Source: Bacteroidales bacterium
GTDB lineage: Bacteria; Bacteroidota; Bacteroidia; Bacteroidales; UBA3824
Assembly: GCA_016293845.1 (NCBI GenBank)
Contig: JAEDDH010000017.1
Coordinates: 19,717-83,716 of the forward strand
Length of the DNA stretch: 64,000 bases
Direction of reading: 5' to 3'
Shown here: positions 54,565-64,000 of the stretch, piece after piece
How positions within the stretch are numbered: position 1 is the first letter of the stretch
Layout of the letters: the number at the start of each line of letters is the position of its first letter
The notes under the pieces: generated by a model
What the model was told of the DNA's origin: nothing
What the model saw: only the letters and a program-made list of their open reading frames with translations
Databases searched by the model: none
Translations under genes and position numbers: made by a program

Positions 54565-55391
54565 AAGAAAACGTCATTACCGCTATTAGACAAGTTATTA
54601 CTGATATGATGAACAAGGTAATGGAGAAAGTACTTGTAACAGATCCATTTATACCAGAGAAACATCATTCAAGTAAACCTTTATATGCAGCCTTAGTTCC
54701 TGACGAAATTTTCAAAGGGTCACATTTCGAGCGAAGATTTGTAACCCCTTTTGGCAACGCTTGGGAACAACTTGCGGTGGCAGCAGGGAGCGCATACCAC
54801 GGTTATTGCAAACAAGGAATCGACATAGAAGGAACTGTCGGAGATGAAAGTTTACGACGTATTCAAGAGGTTCTGAACAAACTCGAACATAGCACCAAAA
54901 ACGCCCGTAAACAGAAACCGAATTGGAACGATGAATTAACCTACGTTATAGCAGGAGGAGGTAACCCGATTCCTGTTTCGGTAACGTGTGATTTACTGAT
55001 TAACAATTCGCAAACAGGCAAAAAATACGCATTTGAGTTGAAAGGACCACAGCCAAACAGCGACCAGACCAAAGTCAGCAAAGAAAAGATGCTCAAACTT
55101 CTATCGATGAACGAACATCCAGTAGACTACGCATTTTATGCTTTACCTTACAACCCGTATGGCAAACGTGAAAACTACGCTTGGTCTTTTCCAGGGCGAT
55201 GGTTCGATATGAAGAACGACCCTTGTGTTCTTATAGGAGACGAACTGTGGGATTTAGTAGGTGGAGAAGGTACTTATAGACTGTTTATTGATGAAATTAA
55301 CAAACTCGGAATATCATATAAAGAAAAGATTTACAAGGATTATCTTGGAATAGAACCGCCAAAAGGTTTTGATAAAAAATTACTCAAATGA
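54561..55391 (+). CDS. TdeIII-family type II restriction endonuclease
   Basis: A 276-residue protein from the ATG at 54561 (MKENVITAIRQVITDMM). The N-terminal part resembles the TdeIII family (ERRFVTPFGNAWEQLA). A PD-(D/E)XK-like core is seen as CDLLINNSQTGKKYAFELKGP (D...ELK, near 150-170). The reference family recognises GGNCC, but specificity here is not shown. It is coupled by 4-bp overlaps to the genes on both sides, the second being its methyltransferase. Confidence 0.8.
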   Translation: MKENVITAIRQVITDMMNKVMEKVLVTDPFIPEKHHSSKPLYAALVPDEIFKGSHFERRFVTPFGNAWEQLAVAAGSAYHGYCKQGIDIEGTVGDESLRRIQEVLNKLEHSTKNARKQKPNWNDELTYVIAGGGNPIPVSVTCDLLINNSQTGKKYAFELKGPQPNSDQTKVSKEKMLKLLSMNEHPVDYAFYALPYNPYGKRENYAWSFPGRWFDMKNDPCVLIGDELWDLVGGEGTYRLFIDEINKLGISYKEKIYKDYLGIEPPKGFDKKLLK

Positions 55392-56863
55392 CAAACAAAT
55401 TTACCTTTATCGATTTATTTGCAGGAATAGGCGGTTTCAGAATAGCACTCCAAAATTTAGGGGGACAATGCTTGGGTTATTCTGAGATTGCCCCGGACGC
55501 TATTGACACATACTGCAAAAATTTCAACGGCACTAATGAAACCAACTTTGGAGATATTAGGACAATAACTGATCTTCCAGCCCACGATTTTTTAACGGCA
55601 GGGGTACCGTGCCAGAGTTGGTCGATAGCAGGCAAAAATCTTGGGTTCGACGACAACCGAGGACAACTTTGGAACGATACATTATATTTATTAAACAAAT
55701 GTCGTCCCAACGCCTTCATATTTGAAAACGTTAAAGGACTCTCAGACCCGCGGAACAAAGAGGCGTTAGAATACATAATGACAAAAATCAAAGAGGCAGG
55801 CTACCACGCCCAAAAATATGTCATCAATGCCAGCGATTACGGTGTACCACAAACCAGAGTTCGAATCTATATTGTCGGTTTCAAAAATGAAACATTCTTC
55901 AACAGATTCCACCTTCCCAGTAAGATTGACTCGCAAACCAACTTGTCCGACATATTAGAGGATTGTTACAATAATAATAAACAAATTTCAGTCAACCACA
56001 ACAAACCTCAACAAAGTTTATCTTGCAACGAACAGGGGTTCAACGATTATTTCCTTTTCAATGACCTACGGAACGGAGAAACCACAATCCATTCTTGGGA
56101 TATTGTCAAAACAACCGAACGACAGAAACAAATATGCCTTTTACTATTAAAAAACCGTAGGAAACCGTGTTATGGAGAATTAGATGGCAATCCTCTGTCA
56201 ATCAGACATTTTCAAAACTTAGACAAAACCATCACAATAGGCGAACTTGACCAATTAGTAGCGATGGGTATTTTAAAAAAAATAGCCTACAAATATCTGA
56301 TAGTCAAGCAAGACAAAAGCCTAACTAAAAACGAGAATCTTATTCTATCTCTTGCAGAAGACGGAATCATCAACGTATCTTCTTTAAAAAACAAGAGGGA
56401 AATAAAAATAAATAAAATCTTAGTAAACGATGAATTAAAAAAACTTGCCGAAAAAAGTATCATTAACTGTATAGAAGAACGATACGACTTCCGCAATTCT
56501 AAGATAAGTACAGGATTAAACGGAATTAACCGTATTTTCCTTCCTTCGTCAAAAATATATCCCACCCTTGTGGCAAGCGACACCAATGACTTTGTTGCTA
56601 CTACCAACATAAATGCTGATAATATAATAGACTTCAAGGAGAAATTTATGAAAGAGATATACTTTCCTAAAAAATTTAGAAGGATATCAAAAAAGGAAGC
56701 CTGCCGTGTTCAGGGATTCCCAGATTCATTTCTTCTTCCTGAAACACGTCCTAAATGGATGAAACTTATTGGGAACAGTGTCTCAATTCCTGTTGTACAA
56801 ATAATTGCTAAATCAGTAGTCAACACAGGAGTATTCAACGACAGTTATGCAACTTACGCATAA
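55388..56863 (+). CDS. DNA (cytosine-5)-methyltransferase of the TdeIII-type R-M system
   Basis: A 491-residue C5-MTase. Motif I is DLFAGIGGFR, motif IV AGVPCQSWSIAGK (catalytic Cys), motif VI FENVKGL, motif VIII PQTRVRIYIVGF, motif IX/X KEACRVQGFPDSF and LIGNSVSIPV. The target-recognition region (about residue 200-400) is long and AT-rich in codon use. It protects the host against the upstream endonuclease. Confidence 0.95.
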   Translation: MTNKFTFIDLFAGIGGFRIALQNLGGQCLGYSEIAPDAIDTYCKNFNGTNETNFGDIRTITDLPAHDFLTAGVPCQSWSIAGKNLGFDDNRGQLWNDTLYLLNKCRPNAFIFENVKGLSDPRNKEALEYIMTKIKEAGYHAQKYVINASDYGVPQTRVRIYIVGFKNETFFNRFHLPSKIDSQTNLSDILEDCYNNNKQISVNHNKPQQSLSCNEQGFNDYFLFNDLRNGETTIHSWDIVKTTERQKQICLLLLKNRRKPCYGELDGNPLSIRHFQNLDKTITIGELDQLVAMGILKKIAYKYLIVKQDKSLTKNENLILSLAEDGIINVSSLKNKREIKINKILVNDELKKLAEKSIINCIEERYDFRNSKISTGLNGINRIFLPSSKIYPTLVASDTNDFVATTNINADNIIDFKEKFMKEIYFPKKFRRISKKEACRVQGFPDSFLLPETRPKWMKLIGNSVSIPVVQIIAKSVVNTGVFNDSYATYA

Positions 56864-56914
56864 TTAGCACAGTTCAGCAACAATTATCACCATCAAAGAT
56901 TTTATAAAACTTAC

Positions 56915-56944
56915 TTGTCGTTTCTCCTTCTTTTTCTATCTTTG
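56915..56944 (+). promoter_or_regulatory. Promoter of the activase gene
   Basis: TTG (56915-56917), 19-base spacer, TATCTTTG (56937-56944), about 50 bases before the ATG. Confidence 0.55.
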
Positions 56945-56994
56945 CACCACTTTTTAGATACTGCCATTCTTAGCACACATCAAAAAAACAATAA

Positions 56995-59900
56995 ATGGGT
57001 AAGATAGTAGAAGTTAGCAAATTAGGTATCGACATAGGCTCCACTACCGCCAAAGTGGTGGTATTCGACTCATTGGGAAAAATTGTGTTTACTTCGTACC
57101 AGAAGCACAACACTTATATATATCAGGCTGTTACCGAGGCACTCCAAAAGGCAGAACAACAACTCGGCAACATCACTGTTACCGCTGCCATCACAGGCAC
57201 GGCTGGTATGGGCGTATCTGAACGCAACAATATCAAATTTATTCAAGAGGTAATTGCTGCCACCGACGTGGTAGAAAAAAAATATCCCGATGTAAAAACC
57301 CTCGTTGACATTGGCGGCGAGGATACCAAAATGATCTTTTTCCGTCCGGGCAAAAACCCCGACATCCGTATGAACGGAAACTGCGCAGGCGGAACAGGTG
57401 CGTTTATCGAGCAGATGGCTACCCTCCTCAACGTTAAAATTGAGGATATGAACGCACTTACCGAAAAGGCTAAAAACCACTACCCTATTGCATCGCGCTG
57501 CGGCGTGTTTGCCAAAACCGACATTCAAAATCTTCTTGCCCGAAAGGTAGAAAAAAGCGATATTGCTGCGTCGATTTTTCACGCAGTAGGCATCCAAACA
57601 TTAAACACGCTTTCAAGAGGTTACGAGGTGTTACCGAAAGTAATGTTTATAGGCGGACCGTTGACATTTATGCCCGAACTCCGCAAAAAAATGCTTGCCT
57701 CAATGCACCTCACCGAAGAGGATATGGTTTTGCCAGAATTTTCGGAATTTTTTCCGGCTCAGGGCGCGGCTATGGCTTCCCAAGGCGAAGAACCAGTGGC
57801 TCTTAACGACCTCATTCAAAAATTCAAGGCATCCAAAAACCTCAAATCCGAACCCAAAGACCGTCTCCCCTACCTCTTTAAAGATAGCGACGAATACAAT
57901 CTTTGGCTCAAAAACCGCAACATTATCACCCCAAAAAGGGTAACGCTTAAAGAATACACTGGCAAAAATCTTTACCTCGGTATCGATTCTGGCTCTACCA
58001 CAAGCAAGGTGGCAATTCTCGGCGACAACAACGAACTGATATTCAGTTACTACATATCCAACGGTGGCAACACTCTCGAAAAAATTCACGCCGGAATCAA
58101 GCAGTTTTACACCGAAAACCAAGACATTATCAAGTCGCGCAATCTGAGCATATCAGCCTCAGCAGTAACGGGTTACGGCGAAGACCTTGTAAAAGCCGCT
58201 ATGGGCATCGACTACGGAATTGTGGAGACCCTCGCACATTTTTCTGCCGCTAAATTCCTCAACGAAAAGGTTGATTTTATTATGGACATTGGCGGTCAGG
58301 ATATGAAGGCTATTTTTATCCAAAACGGCGTAATCAACCGAATTGAGTTAAACGAAAGTTGCTCAGCGGGTTGCGGCTCGTTTATAGAAACATTTGCCAA
58401 AACACTCGGACTTTCTACCCCCGAATTTTCGCAAGAAGCCTGCAAAAGCGCCGCCCCGTGCGACCTCGGCACTCGCTGCACCGTTTTTATGAATAGCAAG
58501 GTAAAACAAAGCCTCCGCGAAAATGCCTCTGTGGGCGACATCAGCGCAGGTTTGGCTTATTCCGTTATCAAAAATGCATTATTTAAAGTTCTCAAACTAA
58601 AAAACTTTGACGAACTGGGCAACACAATCGTAGTTCAAGGCGGAACGTTTAAAAACCAAGTCGTTTACCGTGCTCTCGAAATTCTCACTGGCAAAAAACT
58701 CACCTCTACCGATATTCCCGAAATGATGGGAGCATTTGGCGCGGCTCTTTATGCCAAAGCCAATTTTGAGGCGAACAGTGTCCACAACAGCACATTTGTA
58801 GGCTTGGAAAACCTCGACACCGCACTCGACTATACCAACAAGCAAATTCTCTGCAAAGGCTGCGAAAACAACTGTCTTGTTACATCGTTTAAGTTTAACA
58901 ACAAGCAGACTTACTATTCGGGCAACAAATGCCAAAAGGTATTCAACAGCAAAGGCAGTAACACCGACAAGGGCGAAAACCTCTTTGCAATACGTTACAA
59001 TTTGCTTTTCGACCGCAAGTGCGACCTTCCCAAACCACGCCTCACGATAGCCATTCCAAGGGTGCTGAACCAATACTCCAACTATCCGTTTTGGCATAAG
59101 TTGTTTACTGAATGCAACATACAGGTAATGCTCACGCCGCCCACCACAATGCCGATGTACGAAACCGGCGCAGGCACCATTATGAGCGACAACATCTGTT
59201 TTCCGGCGAAGATAGTGCACGGACACATTATGTGGGCAATTTCGCAAAAGCCCGACCGCATTTTCTACCCCATTGTAACATACGAGAAAAACGAATATAA
59301 AAACACCGAGAACTCGTTTAACTGCCCCATTGTGAGCGGTTACAGCGACGTTATCAAAAGTTCTGTCGACACCGAAAACCGCTACGGAATACCGTTCGAC
59401 AATCCCGTTTGCAATTTCAACGATGAAGATTTGCTTTACAAAACTTGCAAAAAGTATCTCAAATCGCTTGGAATCAGCAGTTCAGACATAAAGCGTGCTT
59501 TTAAGTCAGCCCTCGAAGCGCAAGCCGAATACCGCAGCAATATTGCTGTTAAGGCTATGGAAATAATAGAGAACGCCAAAAGAGACAACCGTTTATTGGT
59601 GGTACTTGCCGGACGTCCATACCACGCCGACCCGCTCATCAACCAAAAAACTCCCGACATCATCTCCGACCTTGGTGCAAGCGTTATTTCAGAAGATTCG
59701 CTCGCCGCATACCTCGATGTTATTCATTTGCAGATAATTCCGCAATGGGCTTACCCCAACAGAATACTCAACGCCGCTCAATGGGTTGCTAATCAAGATT
59801 ATAACGTAACATTTGTGCAGTTAAATTCATTTGGATGCGGTCCTGATGCAGTTCTCGTTGACGAGGTAACCGACATTCTCCGTGCTTCGGGCAAGAGCAA

Positions 59901-61248
59901 CACTGTGATACGCATCGATGAAATAAATTCCACTGGCTCTATCTTACTGAGAGTCCGCTCGTTGATGGAATCATATAAAGTAATGAATTTAAAGGAGCGT
60001 CCGGTGCGCCACGAACGTCAAACAGTTAAACCGTTTGGAGTAGAGGATAAAAACCGAACCATCCTTGCACCATATTTTGCCGAAGGTTACAGCGACATTA
60101 TCCCCGTACTTTTCGAAATGTCTGGCTACAAATTGGTAAACCTTCCCCGCCCCGACAAACGCTCGGTAGAATGGGGTTTGCGCTATGCCAACAACGAGAT
60201 TTGCTATCCCGCTACCATAGTTATCGGCGATATGATCAAGGCGCTCAAAGAGGGCGATTACGACCCGTTGAAAATTGCCTTTGCAATTACGCAGACAGGA
60301 GGACAGTGTCGCGCATCATCGTATCTTGCATTAATGAAAAAAGCCCTCATCTCGGCAGGACATCCCGAAATACCTATCGTAAGCGTGGGCACGGCGGGCA
60401 AAACCATAAATTCGCAACCCGGTTTTCACATCGATTGGATGCGCCTTTTGCCTGTGATTCTACCGTCGGCAATGTTTTTGGATAGTCTTCTGAGATTTTA
60501 CTACATACTTGCCGCACGCGAAATTCACAAAGGGCAAGCCGCCTCATTTAAAGAGAAATACCTTGGGTTAATTAAAGAAGAAATTCCATACAATCAGCCC
60601 AAGAAGATTTACGAACTAATGGCAAAAATGGTAGCCGAGACCGACACCATCGAAGTTCACAACCGCAAAGTGCCGCGCATAGGCATCGTGGGCGAAATCT
60701 ACGTTAAGTACAACAAGTTTGGACACCGCTTTATCTCCGACAAATTAATCGAAGAAGGCGTAGAAGTGGTCTTCCCCCCTATTTTGGAATTTTTTACGCA
60801 AGAATTGGTAAATATCCGCAAAAATTGGGATATGCACCTGTCGCACAAGAAGTTCTCTACGTGGGTATTGCTAAAATACTTCAACTATTACATCGAAAAC
60901 GCCATCTCCAAGAGCAAGAAAATTCTTGAAAAATCGAAGTATCCCTTTGTATTTGAGAGTATTAAACAGATAGCCGACGACGCCGAGCAGACCCTCAGCC
61001 TAAGCAATCAGTTTGGCGAAGGGTGGCTGATAAGTGCCGAAATAGCATCATTCGCCAAGCAAGGCATCAAAAACATCATCAGCGTACAGCCATTCGGCTG
61101 CATTGCAAACCAGATTATTTCCAAAGGCATCGAAAAGAAACTCAAAAAGCAATATCCCGACATCAACCTCCTCTTCCTCGACTACGACGACGGAGCCTCA
61201 GATGTAAATATTACTAATAGGCTGTATTTTATGTTGAAGAGTTTGTAA
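56995..61248 (+). CDS. Giant 2-hydroxyacyl-CoA dehydratase activase-related protein
   Basis: A 1417-residue protein. Two BadF/BadG/BcrA-type ASKHA ATPase modules lie at about 7-265 (DIGSTTAKVVVFD, NGNCAGGTGAFIEQM) and 326-595 (LGIDSGSTTSKVAIL, NESCSAGCGSFIETFA). Each has the Cys that binds a shared [4Fe-4S] cluster in true activases. A Cys-rich linker (CKGCENNC) and a DUF2229 region (about 675-900) follow, then a dehydratase-like C-terminal part. Such fused forms are widespread in anaerobes, but the substrate is unknown. Confidence 0.9.
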   Translation: MGKIVEVSKLGIDIGSTTAKVVVFDSLGKIVFTSYQKHNTYIYQAVTEALQKAEQQLGNITVTAAITGTAGMGVSERNNIKFIQEVIAATDVVEKKYPDVKTLVDIGGEDTKMIFFRPGKNPDIRMNGNCAGGTGAFIEQMATLLNVKIEDMNALTEKAKNHYPIASRCGVFAKTDIQNLLARKVEKSDIAASIFHAVGIQTLNTLSRGYEVLPKVMFIGGPLTFMPELRKKMLASMHLTEEDMVLPEFSEFFPAQGAAMASQGEEPVALNDLIQKFKASKNLKSEPKDRLPYLFKDSDEYNLWLKNRNIITPKRVTLKEYTGKNLYLGIDSGSTTSKVAILGDNNELIFSYYISNGGNTLEKIHAGIKQFYTENQDIIKSRNLSISASAVTGYGEDLVKAAMGIDYGIVETLAHFSAAKFLNEKVDFIMDIGGQDMKAIFIQNGVINRIELNESCSAGCGSFIETFAKTLGLSTPEFSQEACKSAAPCDLGTRCTVFMNSKVKQSLRENASVGDISAGLAYSVIKNALFKVLKLKNFDELGNTIVVQGGTFKNQVVYRALEILTGKKLTSTDIPEMMGAFGAALYAKANFEANSVHNSTFVGLENLDTALDYTNKQILCKGCENNCLVTSFKFNNKQTYYSGNKCQKVFNSKGSNTDKGENLFAIRYNLLFDRKCDLPKPRLTIAIPRVLNQYSNYPFWHKLFTECNIQVMLTPPTTMPMYETGAGTIMSDNICFPAKIVHGHIMWAISQKPDRIFYPIVTYEKNEYKNTENSFNCPIVSGYSDVIKSSVDTENRYGIPFDNPVCNFNDEDLLYKTCKKYLKSLGISSSDIKRAFKSALEAQAEYRSNIAVKAMEIIENAKRDNRLLVVLAGRPYHADPLINQKTPDIISDLGASVISEDSLAAYLDVIHLQIIPQWAYPNRILNAAQWVANQDYNVTFVQLNSFGCGPDAVLVDEVTDILRASGKSNTVIRIDEINSTGSILLRVRSLMESYKVMNLKERPVRHERQTVKPFGVEDKNRTILAPYFAEGYSDIIPVLFEMSGYKLVNLPRPDKRSVEWGLRYANNEICYPATIVIGDMIKALKEGDYDPLKIAFAITQTGGQCRASSYLALMKKALISAGHPEIPIVSVGTAGKTINSQPGFHIDWMRLLPVILPSAMFLDSLLRFYYILAAREIHKGQAASFKEKYLGLIKEEIPYNQPKKIYELMAKMVAETDTIEVHNRKVPRIGIVGEIYVKYNKFGHRFISDKLIEEGVEVVFPPILEFFTQELVNIRKNWDMHLSHKKFSTWVLLKYFNYYIENAISKSKKILEKSKYPFVFESIKQIADDAEQTLSLSNQFGEGWLISAEIASFAKQGIKNIISVQPFGCIANQIISKGIEKKLKKQYPDINLLFLDYDDGASDVNITNRLYFMLKSL

Positions 61249-61253
61249 TTATT

Positions 61254-61284
61254 TTTGATTAAACATTTTATTTGATTATATTTG
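61254..61284 (+). promoter_or_regulatory. Promoter of the VapC-type toxin-antitoxin operon
   Basis: TTTG (61254-61257), 19-base spacer, TATATTTG (61277-61284), 29 bases before the ATG. Confidence 0.7.
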
Positions 61285-61312
61285 CACATAAAAACAAATA
61301 AAAGTTGGAATA

Positions 61313-61597
61313 ATGAGAACAAGTTTGTTGCGAAAACCGTCAGCAATAGCCGCTCCATATTGGGGAATGTTGAAAAAACTCAGCAACCCAATAAAATTAG
61401 AATTGGTGGTTCTGTTGAGCGAATCTATGGAAAAACTCGAAGATGAACCTGATTCCTCAAAAGAAAACGACAAGGCATTGTTAGACTCTGCTTTGGCCAA
61501 ATTCAGCGGAGATTGGGGTGGAGAAAAAGATGCAATGGAAATAGCACGAGAATTGAGGCAAGGTTCGGATATAGTCAGAAATGTTGATACTTGGTAA
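61313..61597 (+). CDS. Antitoxin of the VapC-type pair
   Basis: A 94-residue protein. Its core (LSNPIKLELVVLLSESMEKL) recalls short uncharacterised antitoxins found before PIN-domain toxins in Bacteroidota. The C-terminal part (FSGDWGGEKDAMEIARELRQG) ends in the kind of tail that blocks a PIN active site. The name rests mainly on its place before the toxin. Confidence 0.65.
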   Translation: MRTSLLRKPSAIAAPYWGMLKKLSNPIKLELVVLLSESMEKLEDEPDSSKENDKALLDSALAKFSGDWGGEKDAMEIARELRQGSDIVRNVDTW

Positions 61598-61599
61598 TT

Positions 61600-62007
61600 A
61601 TGCTTTCACACGGAATATATCTTCTCGACACGTGCATTTGCATTGCACTCCTCAAAAAAGACCCAAAAGTCATCAACCGTCTATATGAAATAGGGGTGTC
61701 GGAATGTAAAATTTCAAACATAACACTTGCAGAGTTGTATTTTGGAGCATATAAATCAGGCAAGCAAAAACATTTCGACGATGTAAAAGAAATTTCGTGT
61801 CTATTTGAATCATACCCTGTTAGTCATTTCAAAAAATATGGAGAAATACGTTGGCAATTAGAACAAAATGGTATGAAAATAGGTGATATGGACACCTTGA
61901 TTGCAGCCACGGCATTAGAAGAAGACCTTATCCTTGTAACAGGCAACACAAACCATTTTGCTCGTATCCCTGGAATAAAAATCGAAAATTGGATCGAAAG
62001 CAAATAA
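61600..62007 (+). CDS. vapC: PIN-domain ribonuclease toxin (VapC family)
   Basis: A 135-residue PIN protein from the ATG at 61600. The acidic sites are YLLDTCICIALLKKDP (first Asp), ISNITLAELYFGAY (Glu), IGDMDTLIAATALEEDLILVTGN (Asp pair) and NHFARIPGIKIENW. VapC toxins cut specific RNAs such as initiator tRNA or the sarcin-ricin loop; the target here is not known. It follows the antitoxin by two bases. Confidence 0.92.
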   Translation: MLSHGIYLLDTCICIALLKKDPKVINRLYEIGVSECKISNITLAELYFGAYKSGKQKHFDDVKEISCLFESYPVSHFKKYGEIRWQLEQNGMKIGDMDTLIAATALEEDLILVTGNTNHFARIPGIKIENWIESK

Positions 62008-62144
62008 ACGATGGACGTAGGTTTTCAATTGTCATAATATAAGAGGAAAAAAGTTTTGCATATCAGGAAATTTTCTTAAATTTTGTCAAAAAATTTTAAT
62101 TTTTGGCTAACATATTATAAATTTGCCAAAAAATAACTACAAAA

Positions 62145-63383
62145 ATGCTACTCTACACATTCGGAATAAGGTTTTACAATGCAGCGGCTAAATTAATTTC
62201 GCCATTCAACACAAAGGCGAAGCTATACACAGAGGGCCGCAAAGATATTTTTAACAAGTTAAAAGACAATATCGACCCAAACGCAAAATACGTTTGGTTT
62301 CACGTTTCGTCGCTCGGTGAGTTTGAGCAGGGTCGTCCAGTTATCGAAAAATTCAAAGAACGCTACCCCGACTACAAAATACTCTTAACATTTTTCTCGC
62401 CATCGGGATACGAAATACGCAAAAATTACAACGGTGCCGACTATGTATGCTATATGCCCACCGACACCCCTCAAAACGCAAAACGCTTTCTCGACATCGT
62501 TAATCCCAAGGCAGTTTTCTTTGTAAAATACGATTTTTGGTATAATTTTCTATACGAAGTTCACTCGCGGCAAACTCCGCTTTACATATTCAGCACAATA
62601 TTCCGCAAAAACCAAGTGTTTTTCCGCTTCTACGGCGGCAAATACCGCAAGGTGCTATCATTCTTCACCCACCTCTTTGTTCAGAACCAAGAATCGGTAG
62701 AATTGCTCAACAAGCACGGAATCACTCGCTGCTCAATTGCTGGCGACACCCGTTTCGACCGCGTTTGCCAAATTACCAAAAGCGCCGAAAATATTCCGCT
62801 CGTGGATGCATTTTGCCAAGACCACAAGGTGATAGTGGCAGGCAGCAGTTGGCCGCCCGACGAAAAACTGATTTTTGCAGCCACCGAACGCCTCAAAAAC
62901 GATGTTGACACACGCCTCATCATCGCTCCCCACGAAATTCACGAGGCTCACCTTTCGGCTATCGAAAAAATGACATCGTTGCCCCACGTGCGCTTTTCAA
63001 AGGCCGTAGAATCCACAGTTAGCAAATTCGACGTGCTTATCATCGACAACATCGGCATGTTAGCCCGACTTTACAAATACGCCCACATAGCATATATAGG
63101 CGGTGGATTCGGCAGTGGCATCCACAATATTCTGGAGGCAGTGTCGTACTCGATTCCCGTGGCATTTGGTACCAACTACAAACGATTCAAAGAGGCGGTA
63201 GACCTTATTTCGCTCGGCAGTGCCTGCACCATCCGCAACGCCGACGAACTCTACTCTGTATTCAAACGCTACCTCACCGACGAATCCCTCCTTAAACGCG
63301 CCGGCGAAATCTCCCACCAATACGTAGAGCAAAACCTCGGCGCCGCTGATAAGATATTGGCTGAGGCTAAGGTGGAGGAATAA
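62145..63383 (+). CDS. waaA: 3-deoxy-D-manno-octulosonic acid (Kdo) transferase
   Basis: A 412-residue GT30 enzyme that adds Kdo to the lipid A precursor. Motifs are WFHVSSLGEFEQGRPVIE (near residue 50), LLTFFSPSGYEI (near 80), AGSSWPPDEKL (near 227), PHEIHEAHL and YIGGGFGSGIHNILEAV (near 315). This is the sign of a lipopolysaccharide-type outer membrane. It ends directly against the convergent lipoprotein gene. Confidence 0.95.
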   Translation: MLLYTFGIRFYNAAAKLISPFNTKAKLYTEGRKDIFNKLKDNIDPNAKYVWFHVSSLGEFEQGRPVIEKFKERYPDYKILLTFFSPSGYEIRKNYNGADYVCYMPTDTPQNAKRFLDIVNPKAVFFVKYDFWYNFLYEVHSRQTPLYIFSTIFRKNQVFFRFYGGKYRKVLSFFTHLFVQNQESVELLNKHGITRCSIAGDTRFDRVCQITKSAENIPLVDAFCQDHKVIVAGSSWPPDEKLIFAATERLKNDVDTRLIIAPHEIHEAHLSAIEKMTSLPHVRFSKAVESTVSKFDVLIIDNIGMLARLYKYAHIAYIGGGFGSGIHNILEAVSYSIPVAFGTNYKRFKEAVDLISLGSACTIRNADELYSVFKRYLTDESLLKRAGEISHQYVEQNLGAADKILAEAKVEE

Positions 63384-63767
63384 TTACATCTCCTCGCACG
63401 CTATAAGCACATCCACTGTGCCATCGCTAAACTTATAGCGGTAAACAATGTCGGTGCCAGAATCTTTCAAAACTGTGCACAAGGACGCATCTTCTTTGAG
63501 ATCTTGCAGCAAAGCGGCTTTTTTTTCCGAAATGTTTTTCTCAAAATTGTCAGATGTTAAATTAGAATCAACCACGCAGGTGATAAAAGCCTGTTTTCCA
63601 TCAATAAACGCCGAGGAACGTGTAAAACCGTTGCCAAGGTCGAGGGGACACTCTGCATTCAACTTGCTTATCACAATCCTTACATTATTACCGCCGCAAC
63701 TCGTTAGTGCCAAACTCATAAAAAATATCAAAACCAAGGCAATAAATACTATCAGTAATCTTTTCAT
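63384..63767 (-). CDS. Small lipoprotein of unknown function
   Basis: A 127-residue lipoprotein; the lipobox is LTSC within MKRLLIVFIALVLIFFMSLALTSC. The mature part has CPLDLGNGFTRSSAFIDGK and a C-terminal VDVLIACEEM. I do not recognise the family. 63768-64000 contains an AT-rich stretch with no gene that I can support. Confidence 0.65.
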   Translation of the reverse strand: MKRLLIVFIALVLIFFMSLALTSCGGNNVRIVISKLNAECPLDLGNGFTRSSAFIDGKQAFITCVVDSNLTSDNFEKNISEKKAALLQDLKEDASLCTVLKDSGTDIVYRYKFSDGTVDVLIACEEM

Positions 63768-64000
63768 CTTTTAAATTTTTAGTTAATTATTCAAACAGTT
63801 ACCATATAGATAACTCGCCACAAAAATTCCATAAACAAAAAGCATTTTTTATAATTTTTTTTTATTGCTGTCCGATAAAAAAGACACACGACTTCCATTT
63901 ACCTTTACAAAGTATTGTAGGGGCTATTTTTTATACGACGAACCAAAGGTTATTTTGGAAAGATTATTTTGAGTTGCGAGTCGAAATGTTTACGGTTAAC

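Noticed and set aside
63768..64000. Possible left end of an insertion sequence (TTGCTGTCCGATAAAAAAG and following)
   Set aside because: The wording recalls IS4-type ends, but no inverted repeat partner or transposase is inside the window, so it cannot be supported.

Overview
The window looks like chromosome of a Bacteroidales-type bacterium (phylum Bacteroidota), probably an anaerobe. The evidence is promoters of the TTTG-N19-21-TAnnTTTG type, no convincing Shine-Dalgarno sites, many lipoproteins, and phylum-specific families: DUF4270, SprB repeats, RemB/Wzi-like outer-membrane proteins, a GldM-C-like domain, and the 'N-terminal-only' starch synthase. The species cannot be named from the sequence.

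Layout. 1-3.5 kb: edge of an AAA ATPase gene with an operator array, a secreted esterase, and a frameshifted Ig-like/GldM-C-like secreted protein. 3.7-7.8 kb: glycosyltransferases, radC and rpsT. 7.8-8.2 kb: two tandem, related small-RNA-like transcription units. 8.2-12.2 kb: GNAT-like protein, upp, rsgA, RemB-like protein. 12.2-20.1 kb: defence island on the minus strand, with an ABC-three-component system (SMEK effector, MC6, DUF2326 ATPase) directly followed by McrB-like and DUF2357 nuclease genes (the latter frameshifted), then a YhcG/DUF1016 nuclease gene between two 94-bp direct repeats that carry divergent promoters. 20.1-25.1 kb: membrane protein, U32 peptidase, ahcY, YafQ-type toxin-antitoxin pair, a broken chorismate mutase-DUF3781 fusion, ogt. 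25.2-39.9 kb: gene remnant, tRNA-Arg(CCG), SiaC-like protein, QC-like lipoprotein, ruvB, SDR, WecA-like transferase, second RemB/Wzi-like protein, nadB, rnhB, tyrS, pheS, cyclophilin, zinc-ribbon pseudogene, DASS transporter. 40.0-41.7 kb: decayed locus (frameshifted AraC regulator, TolC and beta-propeller fragments). 41.8-54.3 kb: glycosyltransferase, CYTH protein, prenyl synthase, lipoprotein, SprB-repeat protein, rdgB, starch-synthase domain, DUF4270, glmS, DUF1294. 54.4-56.9 kb: TdeIII-type restriction-modification operon. 57-64 kb: giant acyl-CoA dehydratase activase, VapC-type toxin-antitoxin pair, waaA, small lipoprotein.

Two themes connect the genes. One is envelope building: glycosyltransferases, the WecA-like enzyme, waaA, glmS, prenyl synthase, RemB/Wzi-like proteins and an SprB-type surface protein. 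The other is genome defence and stability modules: ABC-3C plus McrB/DUF2357, YhcG, the TdeIII R-M operon and two toxin-antitoxin pairs. Single-base frameshifts occur repeatedly, but I see them only in accessory genes; the housekeeping genes are intact.
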